A DNA stretch of 58,228 bases from Lachnospiraceae bacterium (GCA_017431345.1 JAFRLH010000055.1:1-58228); one strand, 5' to 3'; positions 34,564 to 43,771 are shown, counted from the stretch's first letter. The notes: generated by a model from the letters alone, not told the origin. A program made the numbers and translations.

Positions 34564-36414
34564 TCAAAGATCTCCTGTTATTATCGTTTTGATCATGATC
34601 CTGTCAGCTGCACACAGCAGGGCTGTAAAGATTTCAGATATTGCGCCGAACGGGAGTACTGCTGATGCGGCACCTGTTGCAGAACCGCCGCAAATTCCAA
34701 CACAGAGCAATCCCCCGGCTGCAATGCAAAGCGCTCTGACAGTTCCTGTACGATGTGACTGACCGGCAAGATCCCGTACCGTTTTCTCCGTATAGCCGGC
34801 ATCTCGCATGATCAGGATCAGTTTCTTTTTACTGGCCAGCACCACTGTATAGGAGAGCAGAAAGATCAGCATAAGAACAGATTCTCCCGCCGCTGCTGTA
34901 AGCGCTGTCTGCGTTATTCTCGTTCTTTCCCGGAGGAGTTCTGAAAGCTCTACCGTCTCACGGGATTTGATAAAGACATCCGTCTCTGCCAGCTCCCTGC
35001 ATGTCTGTGAACCGGAAAAGTCTGACAGGCCGCCGTTTTCATTTGTCATAAGAACCAGATAAGTGATTCCTGCAGCGGGGTTCTCTTTTTCCGTCTGATC
35101 TGCAGCATTCCGCAGCAGGACAGCATCTGCAGGAACAGTGTTCTCCGGGAAAGTCTCCTCTTCTGCTGAAAAAAGGGCAGACAGATCCGCGCCGTCCTCC
35201 GGTGCATACTCCTCGCTGTAACGTTCAATAATGTTGATATAAACACGTTCTTCCGGAATCAGATATTCCAGCGGATAGGCTGTAAATTCATCCGGCAGTT
35301 CCATGAGACTCTCATGATTGACCGGTACTTTCCCAATGTTTTCCTGTGCCTCCGCAAGGAGTTTCATCTTCTCCCGGACAGGGAGATCACCGTTAAGTGC
35401 TGCCAGCATCTTCAACGGTACTGCACCGCCGGTCAGTGCTGCTGCGCCGTAATCGGAATCGGGAAGGATCAGATCTATTTCATTCTCTTTCGGCATTACA
35501 CATCCGCTTCCCGGATCCGATCCGCCATAGCAGAAAATGCACGCCAGCAAAGCGGCCAGTGCCATCACTGCATAAAACACTGCGAACATTCCTTTTTTCA
35601 TCATTCTCTTTCTGAAAAACGATGTCCGCTCCGTCCCGCACCGGTTGATTTCCATCCCGCCCCTGCTGCTGGTTTTTACCGCAGCCGGATCGCTTTCTGT
35701 CACCGCCTGCCTGCCCACGCACGCAGCCGCGGCGCGGATTCTGTCCGCGGCTTCCTCTTCCGTCTCTGTCAGCGGAAACGTCAGAATCTCATCTGCCAGT
35801 CCGGTCAGCCGGTCATCGTGGGTTATGATAATGATCAGTACCCCGGTCATGCTTTCAATCAGGCGGATCAGATGTGCTGTCTGATCAATGTCCAGATCGT
35901 TCGTCGGCTCATCCAGGAAAAGGACGCCGCCCGTGGGGATCAGAAAGAGTGCTCGCAGAATTCCCGCGACTCGCTTTTCTCCTCCTGACAGTTCATTGCA
36001 CTGCCTGTGCAGCGATCCTTCAAAAGCGAATGTGCTGACAAGTGCTGCAAGGCGCTCTTGTTCTTCTGCCGGATCTCTTTCACTTGCACTGCCTGCCTTC
36101 TCATCCTGCAGCATTATGTTGACAAGCGCTGACTCTTTTTCAAGCAGGAATTCATTTTGCTGTGCAGCGTAGGCAGTCTTTATTCCTGCTTCCTTAAAAC
36201 CTGTGAACAGCCGTCTCGCAAAAGTCGTCTTTCCACTGCCGCACGCTCCGGAAAAGAGTATCACATGCGGCGTGTTTCCTGTTTTTTCCGTTCTTCCGGT
36301 ATATGCGCCATCCGGGGAGAGACGTCTCATGTTTTCACCGTCTCCCCTCCGGGCTCCCATGCAGATTCCGCAGCCACCGCCGTATGGCATATTACCGTTC
36401 GATGCACCGGACAT
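34564..36414 (-). CDS. ABC ATPase fused to MacB/FtsX-like permease (half-transporter A)
   Basis: This 616-residue protein contains Walker A GACGSGKT (56-63), LSGGEKRV, FLDEPTND and IIITHDD. One membrane helix follows around residues 275-295, then an extracytoplasmic region and a C-terminal helix bundle. It mirrors its neighbour half-transporter B in layout though not in close sequence. The N-terminus (MSGASNGNMPYGGGCGICMG) is unusual; a later start at the Met before RRLSPDGAY, with GGAGGGGAG upstream, may be the real one. Its stop abuts the next start directly, so the pair is co-translated. The export substrate is unknown. Confidence 0.85.
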   Translation of the reverse strand: MSGASNGNMPYGGGCGICMGARRGDGENMRRLSPDGAYTGRTEKTGNTPHVILFSGACGSGKTTFARRLFTGFKEAGIKTAYAAQQNEFLLEKESALVNIMLQDEKAGSASERDPAEEQERLAALVSTFAFEGSLHRQCNELSGGEKRVAGILRALFLIPTGGVLFLDEPTNDLDIDQTAHLIRLIESMTGVLIIIITHDDRLTGLADEILTFPLTETEEEAADRIRAAAACVGRQAVTESDPAAVKTSSRGGMEINRCGTERTSFFRKRMMKKGMFAVFYAVMALAALLACIFCYGGSDPGSGCVMPKENEIDLILPDSDYGAAALTGGAVPLKMLAALNGDLPVREKMKLLAEAQENIGKVPVNHESLMELPDEFTAYPLEYLIPEERVYINIIERYSEEYAPEDGADLSALFSAEEETFPENTVPADAVLLRNAADQTEKENPAAGITYLVLMTNENGGLSDFSGSQTCRELAETDVFIKSRETVELSELLRERTRITQTALTAAAGESVLMLIFLLSYTVVLASKKKLILIMRDAGYTEKTVRDLAGQSHRTGTVRALCIAAGGLLCVGICGGSATGAASAVLPFGAISEIFTALLCAADRIMIKTIITGDL

Positions 36415-36416
36415 CG

Positions 36417-36878
36417 TCAGCAGAGAAGCACATCCAGCCGGATCTTGGAAGATTTCTTCTTCCCAGCCGTCTTCGTAAGCAGAATGTTATACTTTGTTCT
36501 GCCGTTCGAGTTCGCCATTTTATATAATCCTTTATACACACCGTTCTTCGAAAAGCCGGTATTGGATCTGGCCGTCGTATAACGGGAAGATGTGCTTGCT
36601 TTATACTGAAGGGTATATCTGCACGTCTTATCCCCCGCGATCTGCGACCACCCGTATTTCATCTTTCCTTTTGAAAGAGAGACTGTGCCATAGCCTGACT
36701 GAGGCGATCGTTTGGTAAATGTAAACTGCATTGTCTTGCCCGTGTCTATGCTTGTTGTGTCATAGCGCACCCGGTAAAGCGTAATTCCCAGATTGATCAC
36801 CGTTACCACCAGGCCTACAAGTGATATGACCAGCGCGGCGCTGATGGCTCTGGCCCGGATTCCTGATTGTTTCTTCAT
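36417..36878 (-). CDS. Small exported or membrane-anchored basic protein, first gene of the Tad-linked operon
   Basis: This is a protein of about 153 residues starting MKKQSGIRARAISAALVISL; a hydrophobic helix follows the basic head, so it is secreted or anchored. The remainder is Ser/Thr/Lys/Tyr-rich and beta-rich (repeated short strands such as TYGTVSLSKGKMKYGW-like units) with no named domain. I chose the ATG at 36878 because AAGGAGG lies seven bases upstream; earlier in-frame ATGs lack one. It ends two bases before the ABC gene, so it belongs to the operon. It may be the cargo of the ABC pair, by inference only. Confidence 0.6.
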   Translation of the reverse strand: MKKQSGIRARAISAALVISLVGLVVTVINLGITLYRVRYDTTSIDTGKTMQFTFTKRSPQSGYGTVSLSKGKMKYGWSQIAGDKTCRYTLQYKASTSSRYTTARSNTGFSKNGVYKGLYKMANSNGRTKYNILLTKTAGKKKSSKIRLDVLLC

Positions 36879-37137
36879 CTTCTTTCCTCCTTTTATCATG
36901 GCGCCCATGATGCCCTGGTCCTTTTGTCAGCGCCTGCTGTGCGGATCTTCATGAGAGACAGCGATGGTGATTAAAGGATATTCCCGGGGAAGCCAGAAGT
37001 CCACAAACTATTTGCGACAAATTTTGTGACAAAAAGTGTGTGACATATTCTGACGCTATAGAGAATTTGGCAGCAGAAACTCTTTTCCTTTTCTTTCTCC
37101 GGGACTCGGTGTATAGACTTCACTCCCCAGTTTCTTT
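36879..37137. promoter_or_regulatory. Upstream region of the Tad-linked operon with paired TTTGYGACAAA words
   Basis: Two direct copies TTTGCGACAAA (37011-37021) and TTTGTGACAAA (37023-37033) are spaced 12 bases apart, with a third GTGTGACA nearby. They suit an operator for a regulator of the leftward operon. No unambiguous -35/-10 pair was found. From 37072 a degenerate half-unit of the adjacent 126-bp repeat begins. Confidence 0.45.
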
Positions 37138-37880
37138 ATGGTCCCTCAGCAAGCTTGCTATAGACCATAATTTCCTGCCTGGCCGCTTTTTGTGCACAGA
37201 AGCTCTACTTTCTCTTGCTTTCTATCAGAGATCGGTGCACAGACTTCACTCTCCGGCCTGTTTATGGTCCTTCAGCTAGCTTGCTGCGGACCTTAATTTC
37301 CTGCCTGGCTGCGTTTTATGCACGAAAGCTCTGCCTTCTCTTGCTTTCTTCCGGGGATCCGTGCACAGGCTTCACTTCCCTGCCTCTTTACGGTCCCTCA
37401 GCAAGCTTGCTAAAGACCATAATTTCCTGCCCGGCTGCTTTCTGTGCACAGAAACTCCCCTTTCTCTTGCTTTCTATCAGAGATCGGTGCACAGACTGCA
37501 CTCTCCGGCCTGTTTATGGTCCCTCAGCTAGCTTGCTAAAGACCATAATTTCCTGCCTGGCTGCGTTTTATGCACGGAAGCTCTGCCTTCTCTTGCTTTC
37601 TTCCGGGGATTCGTGCACAGGCTTCACTTCCTGGCTTGTTTATGGTCCCTCAGCTAGCTTGCTAAAGACCATAATTTCCTGCCTGGCTGCGTTTTATGCA
37701 CGGAAGCTCTGCCTTCTCTTGCTTTCTTCCGGGGATCCGTGCACAGGCTTCACTTCCCTGCCTCTTTACGGTCCCTCAGCAAGCTTGCTAAAGACCATAA
37801 TTTCCTGCCCAAATGCTTTCTGTGCACCGAAATTCACTTTTCTCTTCCTTTTCGCCAGGAAAGTGCAGACTGCGCACAAA
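37138..37880. repeat. Array of six 126-bp tandem repeats, each with an internal palindrome
   Basis: Units start at 37138, 37264, 37390, 37516, 37642 and 37768 with an exact 126-base period; the last is degenerate at its end and a partial unit precedes the first. Each begins ATGGTC or ACGGTC, followed by AGCAAGCTTGCT or AGCTAGCTTGCT and GACCAT, an interrupted dyad, and each has GTGCAC words. Unit 2 changes both arms (GGTCC/GGACC), preserving pairing. Units 1 and 3 share one 3' variant and units 2, 4 and 5 another. The period is a multiple of three so a repeat frame stays open, but no SD or proper start supports a protein. Confidence 0.9.
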
Positions 37881-38073
37881 TCAAATTGCCAAAAGACAAA
37901 ATTTCACAGATAAAGTTATCCGCACGCAACTGGCACCATAGAATCTTTAAAAACTGGTCGTTTTGGCAAATCCAATTATGTGCTATCTTCTTTACAGAAA
38001 AGGACGGAATGCCATTGTCCCTTACAGCGGCGCATAAAACAGGAACCGGTCCTTTCAGACAGGAGGTTTCGCA

Positions 38074-38892
38074 ATGAAAAGAGTGCTTACAATACAGGAT
38101 ATCTCATGTCTCGGCAAATGCTCGATCACGATCGCGCTGCCGGTCATTTCGGCGATGGGAACGGAGACCGTAATACTCCCGACAGCTGTACTGTCGACGC
38201 ATACAATGTTCAAAAATTTTACCGTGAAGGATCTTTCCGACCAGATCGCTCCGATCTGTGATCACTGGGCCAGTGAAGGCGTAAAATTCGATGCGATCTA
38301 CACCGGCTATCTTGGGACAGCGGAAATGATCGATCAGATGAAGCAGCTGTTTGCGCGCTTCAAAACGGATGACACGCTCATCTTCATCGATCCGGTCATG
38401 GCAGACAACGGGAAACTCTATCCTGCTTTTGATATGGCTTATGCAAAGAAAAATGCCGAGCTCTGCGGCATGGCGGATATCATCGTCCCGAATATCACAG
38501 AAGCTTCTTTTATGACAGGAATGGAATACAGAGAGGAATATGATGAAGCCTATATAAAGGAAATGCTTGGAAAACTCGCTGCGCTTGGTGCCAGGACCGT
38601 AGTGCTGACCGGCGTATCCCTTTCTCCCGGGAAGACCGGTGTCATGGGATACGACACGGTGACCGGCCAGTATTTCAGCTATCAGAACGACAGGATCAAC
38701 GCTTCCTATCACGGCACGGGCGATCTGTTCGCAAGCGTATGCGTCGGCGGGATCATGAAAGGATTGAGTCTGGAAGAGGCGCTCAAGAAAGCCTGCGATC
38801 ACACAGCCCATACAATTGCCGTGACGCTTGAGAATCCCGGCAAACCGTGGTACGGTGTGGATTTCGAGGCGACCATGAAAGAACTCGTATAA
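38074..38892 (+). CDS. pdxY: Pyridoxamine/pyridoxal kinase
   Basis: This 272-residue ribokinase-like enzyme has MKRVLTIQDISCLGKCSITI, LIFIDPVMADNGKLY, VPNITEASFMTG and the catalytic GTGD in SYHGTGDLFASV. These are typical of pyridoxal/pyridoxamine kinases of Firmicutes. It phosphorylates B6 vitamers to PLP or PMP. AGGAGG precedes the ATG by seven bases. It is a lone rightward gene after the repeat array, ending at a strong bidirectional terminator (38919-38959). PLP made by it would serve enzymes such as the decarboxylase at 15.2 kb, though that is general metabolism. Confidence 0.92.
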   Translation: MKRVLTIQDISCLGKCSITIALPVISAMGTETVILPTAVLSTHTMFKNFTVKDLSDQIAPICDHWASEGVKFDAIYTGYLGTAEMIDQMKQLFARFKTDDTLIFIDPVMADNGKLYPAFDMAYAKKNAELCGMADIIVPNITEASFMTGMEYREEYDEAYIKEMLGKLAALGARTVVLTGVSLSPGKTGVMGYDTVTGQYFSYQNDRINASYHGTGDLFASVCVGGIMKGLSLEEALKKACDHTAHTIAVTLENPGKPWYGVDFEATMKELV

Positions 38893-38918
38893 CAGAAACG
38901 TACTTCTCAGAGTGCACA

Positions 38919-38959
38919 AAAAAATCCGAAGCAGTTCCTTTTTCTGCTTCGGATTTTTT
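38919..38959. terminator. Bidirectional intrinsic terminator
   Basis: AAAATCCGAAGCAG (38921-38934) pairs with CTGCTTCGGATTTT (38944-38957) around a 9-base loop, with A-rich and T-rich flanks. It sits between the convergent pyridoxal kinase gene and the large leftward secreted-protein gene. Confidence 0.9.
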
Positions 38960-38975
38960 GTTCCTTCAGACCCGG

Positions 38976-41795
38976 TCACTTCACGGTCAGATAAATGGTC
39001 TTATAAATACCATTCTGGGCATAGACGTAAATACTGCATTTACCAGCTTTCTTTGCCGTGATCTTCCCCTTTGCGCTTACTGATGCAATCTCGCTGTCGG
39101 AGCTTTCAAAACATACCGCACGGTGTTTTGCGACCTTCACTTTTTTCGGCCTTGCAAGCTTCACCTTGATGGTAAACTTCTTTTTCACCTTCAGGGTGAG
39201 CTTGTTCTTTTTCACGTTTTTCAGCGTGAGGGATTTGTAATTGCCTTTCTTCCCTCCTGCTGTCGCTGCGTGTATGCTCTTGCTGGCGGCAAGCACTTTT
39301 GTCTGCCCGTTATATTGTGCAGTTGCTGCGATAAAGAACTTATAGTATTTGTTCTTTTTCAGTTTCTTCACCGTATATGTTTTCGCTGTTCCCTTATTGA
39401 CAGCAGCGATTTTTTGGTATTTCGAGCCGCAGGGGCTTCCGTAGATCACATAGCCCGATGCGCCTTGCACCGTATTCCACTGCAGTTTGACAGAATTCTT
39501 CTTTACCTTCGAAGCACGGAGCCTCAGCAGACTGAAGGACGAGTCCGCAGGCGCTTCATCCCCTTTCATGGCCAGGACGGTTTTTTCTGTCTGTTCAAGC
39601 GCAGGGGCATATTCCGGGGAAGCCGGCTCGCCGGCCTTACGTTTGGCAAGTGCCTCTGTCTTTGTACCTCCGCAGACAGTACAGGTGTAAGTCCTGACGC
39701 CTTCTGCTTCCACTGTGGGCGCTTTTGTCACAATACCTGCATTCCACGTATGCGCTGCTTTTTCGATATGCGATTTATCATTTGCACAGACGCGGGAATG
39801 GGAGGATGCATCCTTGTACGTCCAGGGGCCGAATTTATGGCCCAGGGCAGCAGTTGTCTTTTTGGTTCTGGAAATCTCCGCCTTGCAGACAGAGCAGTAA
39901 ACGACAGAATCATAACTGCCGGCGGCGGTACAGGACGCCTTGATTTCCTTCTCGGTAACTGCTTTGGCAGGACTGTGGGCAAGCTTCGCAACTGTTCTGG
40001 TCTCAATGTGTTTTTTATCATGAGAACAGACCCTCTTCTCTTCTCCCTCTATGCTGCATGTCGCCTTCCTTGAGACCATCCAACTGCCGTAATCATGGCC
40101 CAGCGCAGGGATTTCTTTTGCTTTTCTGCTGATCTCTGTTCCGCAGACTGTACAGTAAACCACTGCATCATAACTGCCGTCCTCTGTTTCTGTTGCTTCC
40201 ACCCTGTTTTCTTCTGCCGGTTCTCCCGGAGTATGCCCGATAAGTCCTAATTCTACCGTTTCACGATTTAGTTCTTTGCCGCACGCAGTGCAGTAAATGA
40301 CCCGATCATATCTTCCTTTTTGAGAGCATGTTGCTTCTTTACGGTTTTCCTCAGCTGCCTTCCCTTGCTTATGACCGGCCGCCTGAATTGCAATAGCACT
40401 GTGATCCTCGATCAGCGTGCTTTCGTCTTTCGCTGAAAACCATCTTTCACTGCCCTCATAGGAATAATAATCCATGATGCCGTCTTCCGTGCATGTGACA
40501 GCTTTCCCGGGATAAAGGTCCAGGTCCGGGATATAAGTGCCAAGACTGAAATTCGTCTCTGACAAACGGCGTTCGGCATCGGTATAGATTCCCTTCGTCT
40601 CGTCGTCATATGTAAAAGCAACACGGCCGAACGTATAGGACAGATGAGTATTGCCGGACTTGCCGGCCATGAATAAACTGCCGTCAGCGCCGACCGTTCC
40701 CGTATCGGAATTCGTCACATCGACAAGATAATTCTTCCCGCCGATCTGCAGGACATTCCACATGTGACCGCCGGCGCCGGTACCGCCGGACATAGTTCCG
40801 GTAACCGTACGGCAAATGACTTTCGCATTAAATGTACTCAGATCACAAAGATGCTGAAACGCTTTTGCATAGCCCTCGCAGACGACCTCTGTCTCCGGGT
40901 TTTCGTCGAAGACCCAGATCAGCTGCCAGGGATCGCCGTATTCACTGTGATACAGATTTCCCGCAGCATCGTCATTATAACTTGCCGCATTGCAAATATA
41001 CTGTTTATACTGTTCGATCTTCCCGTAATCCTGCCGGTTTTTATTATTCTCTACAACCGCTTTCGCGTTTGCGGCGGCTATGGCGGTGGCGGAAGTTTTA
41101 ACAGGATCTGTTGTAAAGCCTTCAGCGGCGCCTTCGGCAGCATAATCCTCTGCAACAGCAAATCCGGCCGTATAACTGATGCTTTCGGTTTTATAATATA
41201 CTGCATCTTCCCCCCCGACCGTGGTTGCGCGGGGGAACGCAGCGATATAGTACCCTGCCGTCTTGTCGAACCAGTACAGATCATACGGGCAGTCGATCAT
41301 CAGACACTGTACGACCTGCTCCTGAACCAGGCCGCATTTTATCATGATGGCCTCCGTCGCTTCCCAGGAAATTCTGCCATCCTTCAGAATAGAATCAATA
41401 CCCAGATCTGCCGCTGTAAATGTCTTGTTAACATATTCGGACGGTACAGTAATCGTTCCGGAAAATTCGGTATTCGTACTTTCCCCTGCCGCAACTTTCC
41501 TGATCTGCGGCAAAAGGGAAGAATACACATCCGCGGCCATTCCCGTGAGACGATTTCCGGCTGGCCGCTGCGCTGCCTTCAGCATCCCCGGCTTCGCCGT
41601 CTTCTTCCCGTAGAACTGTTCTTCAAAATATCCCCGGAACAGTTCCGCGTTATCCGGCAGATCTTCCAGTGCCGCCGTTTCCGGAACAGGCGCCTCCGCA
41701 GCATACTCCGCAGCAGTATTTTCTGCAGCAAAAACGCCAGCCGGCAGAACTGCGGCCATCGCTGTCACTATTGCTGCAAGGAATAATTTCTTCAT
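38976..41795 (-). CDS. Large secreted transglutaminase-like protein with CxxC repeats, FN3 and Ig-like tail
   Basis: This 939-residue protein has a signal peptide (MKKLFLAAIVTAMAAVLPAG). A transglutaminase-like domain at about residues 260-390 has a Cys in VVCEGYAKAFQHLC, a His in GGHMWNVLQ and an Asp in YLVDVTNSD. About six modules with YCTxCG and LGH motifs follow (about 465-720), then a fibronectin-III-like unit and a lysine-rich C-terminal Ig-like (BIG2) region ending KAGKCSIYVYAQNG. Proteins of this build are surface-associated in Lachnospiraceae. The transglutaminase fold may be a cysteine protease or cross-linker. It is transcribed leftward, converging on the terminator at 38.9 kb. Confidence 0.85.
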   Translation of the reverse strand: MKKLFLAAIVTAMAAVLPAGVFAAENTAAEYAAEAPVPETAALEDLPDNAELFRGYFEEQFYGKKTAKPGMLKAAQRPAGNRLTGMAADVYSSLLPQIRKVAAGESTNTEFSGTITVPSEYVNKTFTAADLGIDSILKDGRISWEATEAIMIKCGLVQEQVVQCLMIDCPYDLYWFDKTAGYYIAAFPRATTVGGEDAVYYKTESISYTAGFAVAEDYAAEGAAEGFTTDPVKTSATAIAAANAKAVVENNKNRQDYGKIEQYKQYICNAASYNDDAAGNLYHSEYGDPWQLIWVFDENPETEVVCEGYAKAFQHLCDLSTFNAKVICRTVTGTMSGGTGAGGHMWNVLQIGGKNYLVDVTNSDTGTVGADGSLFMAGKSGNTHLSYTFGRVAFTYDDETKGIYTDAERRLSETNFSLGTYIPDLDLYPGKAVTCTEDGIMDYYSYEGSERWFSAKDESTLIEDHSAIAIQAAGHKQGKAAEENRKEATCSQKGRYDRVIYCTACGKELNRETVELGLIGHTPGEPAEENRVEATETEDGSYDAVVYCTVCGTEISRKAKEIPALGHDYGSWMVSRKATCSIEGEEKRVCSHDKKHIETRTVAKLAHSPAKAVTEKEIKASCTAAGSYDSVVYCSVCKAEISRTKKTTAALGHKFGPWTYKDASSHSRVCANDKSHIEKAAHTWNAGIVTKAPTVEAEGVRTYTCTVCGGTKTEALAKRKAGEPASPEYAPALEQTEKTVLAMKGDEAPADSSFSLLRLRASKVKKNSVKLQWNTVQGASGYVIYGSPCGSKYQKIAAVNKGTAKTYTVKKLKKNKYYKFFIAATAQYNGQTKVLAASKSIHAATAGGKKGNYKSLTLKNVKKNKLTLKVKKKFTIKVKLARPKKVKVAKHRAVCFESSDSEIASVSAKGKITAKKAGKCSIYVYAQNGIYKTIYLTVK

Positions 41796-41864
41796 AAGGG
41801 GATCTCCGCTGCGGAATTCTCCGCTTCCCGGCCGGCCTGTTTTACCTGTCGTCAGCCTCCGCCG

Positions 41865-42740
41865 TCAATATCCCATCGCGTTGGTATACTGCGCCAGATT
41901 CATTGTCTTTGATTTTCCCGTCTTAATGGTTGTTCTGTAAAAAGTACTCTTATAAACGCCGTTCTTATAGGTGCCTTTGCGATGAAAAACATACTTGCTT
42001 GTCACCATATCGATCATATACGCTTTCAATTTCTTTTTCAGCGTCTTCTTTTTGCCGCGCTTTATATCATACCGAAAGATCTTGTATTTCGCTTTGCTCG
42101 ACTCCGGATACTTATACTTCGGCATCTGTGCAATATACAGTTTGCCCTTCTTATAACTATAAGCCGCAACATTTTTCGCAGTGGCAACCGTCTTCCCGGT
42201 CTTCGTATTATAAATATGGACCGGATAAGTCACAAAAGAACCGTGTACTTTCCTGGAATCGCAAACGATATATTTCTTATAGCGGAATGCATAGCCGTCT
42301 TCCGCCGCCGCAGTCAGTTTCTCCTTTTTAATATTCCAGCGGTAAAGTGCGGTATCATCCGACGGGGACCAGCCTGTCAGATATACCGATCCGTCGTATA
42401 CTTCATTCACATCATAAAAAGGAAACGTCGACGGCAGCGCTTTAAGCTGCACCTGCTTTTTTGTTTTGTAATTATATGCATAAAGGCTGTTCGAATACGA
42501 ATTGTCTGCGTTCACATACCCTGTGAAATAGATCAGGCTGCCCTTCACGGCGATCTCCTGGTTCACCGTCCCCAAGCGAAGTGAAAGGGTCGCAAGCACT
42601 TCATCGGTATCACTGTTTACGACTCTGACGCTTCCGTCATCCAGTCTTTCCGCTTCATAATCCGCAGCCCGGGCAGTACCCGGCAGCAGAACGAAGAACA
42701 GCGCAGCCAGCAGAATAAGACCTGATACTCTCTTTTTCAT
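41865..42740 (-). CDS. Secreted beta-propeller-like protein (DUF5050-like)
   Basis: This 291-residue protein has a signal peptide (MKKRVSGLILLAALFFVLLPG, then TARA). The mature part has repeated short strands such as NSLYAYNYKTKKQV, ALYRWNIKKEKL and KYKIFRYDIKRGKK, each a blade-like unit, as in DUF5050/prolow-density-lipoprotein-type propellers. The basic C-terminus suggests wall or polymer binding. It lies between two secreted transglutaminase-like genes transcribed in the same direction. Confidence 0.65.
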   Translation of the reverse strand: MKKRVSGLILLAALFFVLLPGTARAADYEAERLDDGSVRVVNSDTDEVLATLSLRLGTVNQEIAVKGSLIYFTGYVNADNSYSNSLYAYNYKTKKQVQLKALPSTFPFYDVNEVYDGSVYLTGWSPSDDTALYRWNIKKEKLTAAAEDGYAFRYKKYIVCDSRKVHGSFVTYPVHIYNTKTGKTVATAKNVAAYSYKKGKLYIAQMPKYKYPESSKAKYKIFRYDIKRGKKKTLKKKLKAYMIDMVTSKYVFHRKGTYKNGVYKSTFYRTTIKTGKSKTMNLAQYTNAMGY

Positions 42741-42772
42741 GATAACCTCCTTTATAAACAGGGCATTCCCTT

Positions 42773-43591
42773 TTATGAGCCTTTTTTCCAGACAGCTTTT
42801 CCGCTTTTTATTTTCAGTGAATATACTCCATTCCGCACGATATTATGGCGTGTATTCTTCCAGGTGTTGTAGAAATGATTCCAGCTGATCTTCCCGAGAT
42901 CCCTGGCGCTGGACCACCGCTGACGTGATGCGTCATAGACATACCATTTTCCGTCCAGTTTTACCTCTGCCCATCCATGGCTGACGGCGCCCTTCCGCTT
43001 TCCTCCGACAGCCACCCTTACCGGACATCCGATCACTTTGGCGCAATACGCTACCGCGGCTGCGCTCATATAGCAGTGTCCTCTTTTTGCGACATACATG
43101 TTATAGGCAAAAGAGGACAGCCTTTTTACAGATGGCTTCAAGGGTCTGGACTGGTATCTGCATTTTCTGACAACATACTGAAAACACGCTTCGACTTTTT
43201 CCTCCCGGCTCATGCCCTTTTTTGTGCAGGACCGGACGATCTCGACCGCTTTTCTGACGGTCTTGTTTTTCACCCTCACGCCGTCGCTGCCAAAAAAGTA
43301 GTATCCCTTCTTTTTGTCTCCGGCGATCGTATTGACCGCCATTACCTTTGTCTTCTTATTAAAATAATACCATTTCTTTTTTATCTTATGCCACCCGGAG
43401 TACGGTTTATGGTTTTTGCCGTAGTAATAGGTCTTTTCTCCCTTTTTTACCCAGCCTTTAAGAGCTGTATTGTTTTCAGAAGAAACAACGACGTTGTCTG
43501 CCGCATAAACAGCAGCCGGAAGGCCGGCGGCCATCATTGCTGTTACCATAAGAATCATAGCGAAATGTGTGAATCTGTATCCCGCTTTCAT
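42773..43591 (-). CDS. Secreted transglutaminase-like protein with cell-wall-binding repeats
   Basis: This protein of about 272 residues starts at ATG 43591 (GGAGG seven bases before), with a signal peptide cleaved near AAVYAAD. Two choline/cell-wall-binding-type aromatic repeats follow (GWVKKGEKTYYYGKN and GWHKIKKKWYYFNKK), then a transglutaminase-core domain with Cys in KRGHCYMSAAAVA, His in AVSHGWAEVKL and Asp in WYVYDASRQ. It is probably a wall-bound cysteine protease or cross-linking enzyme. A TTGACA...GAAAAT promoter lies at about 43636-43664. Confidence 0.85.
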   Translation of the reverse strand: MKAGYRFTHFAMILMVTAMMAAGLPAAVYAADNVVVSSENNTALKGWVKKGEKTYYYGKNHKPYSGWHKIKKKWYYFNKKTKVMAVNTIAGDKKKGYYFFGSDGVRVKNKTVRKAVEIVRSCTKKGMSREEKVEACFQYVVRKCRYQSRPLKPSVKRLSSFAYNMYVAKRGHCYMSAAAVAYCAKVIGCPVRVAVGGKRKGAVSHGWAEVKLDGKWYVYDASRQRWSSARDLGKISWNHFYNTWKNTRHNIVRNGVYSLKIKSGKAVWKKGS

Positions 43592-43635
43592 AGATTTTCC
43601 TCCGTGATCTTTTTCCCGGTATTCGGGCAACAATA

Positions 43636-43664
43636 ATTTTCTCACGTCTTGCTATATTTGTCAA
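43636..43664 (-). promoter_or_regulatory. Predicted promoter of the wall-binding transglutaminase gene
   Basis: TTGACA on the reverse strand (43659-43664) with a GAAAAT at 43636-43641 after 17 bases. The -10 box is imperfect, so confidence is moderate. Confidence 0.45.
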
Positions 43665-43771
43665 AAGAAATGTGAATCTGCCAGGAATCCGGTCAAAATG
43701 GGGAATCACATCCATTATCGAAGCAGTTTTTGCCGTAAAGTGGGGTTTTTCAGCCGGAAATCCCTTTTGTT

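Noticed and set aside
37138-37880. CRISPR array
   Set aside because: The tandem units are 126 bases with no unique spacers between short repeats, and no cas genes are present.
37215-37913. A forward frame of 232 codons through the 126-bp repeats, giving 42-residue repeats
   Set aside because: The period is divisible by three, so the frame stays open automatically. It has a TTG start without an SD and no known fold, so I treat the array as non-coding.
40764-41786. A 340-codon forward frame inside the large secreted transglutaminase-like gene
   Set aside because: Shadow of the leftward gene, which has a signal peptide, catalytic motifs and a terminator.
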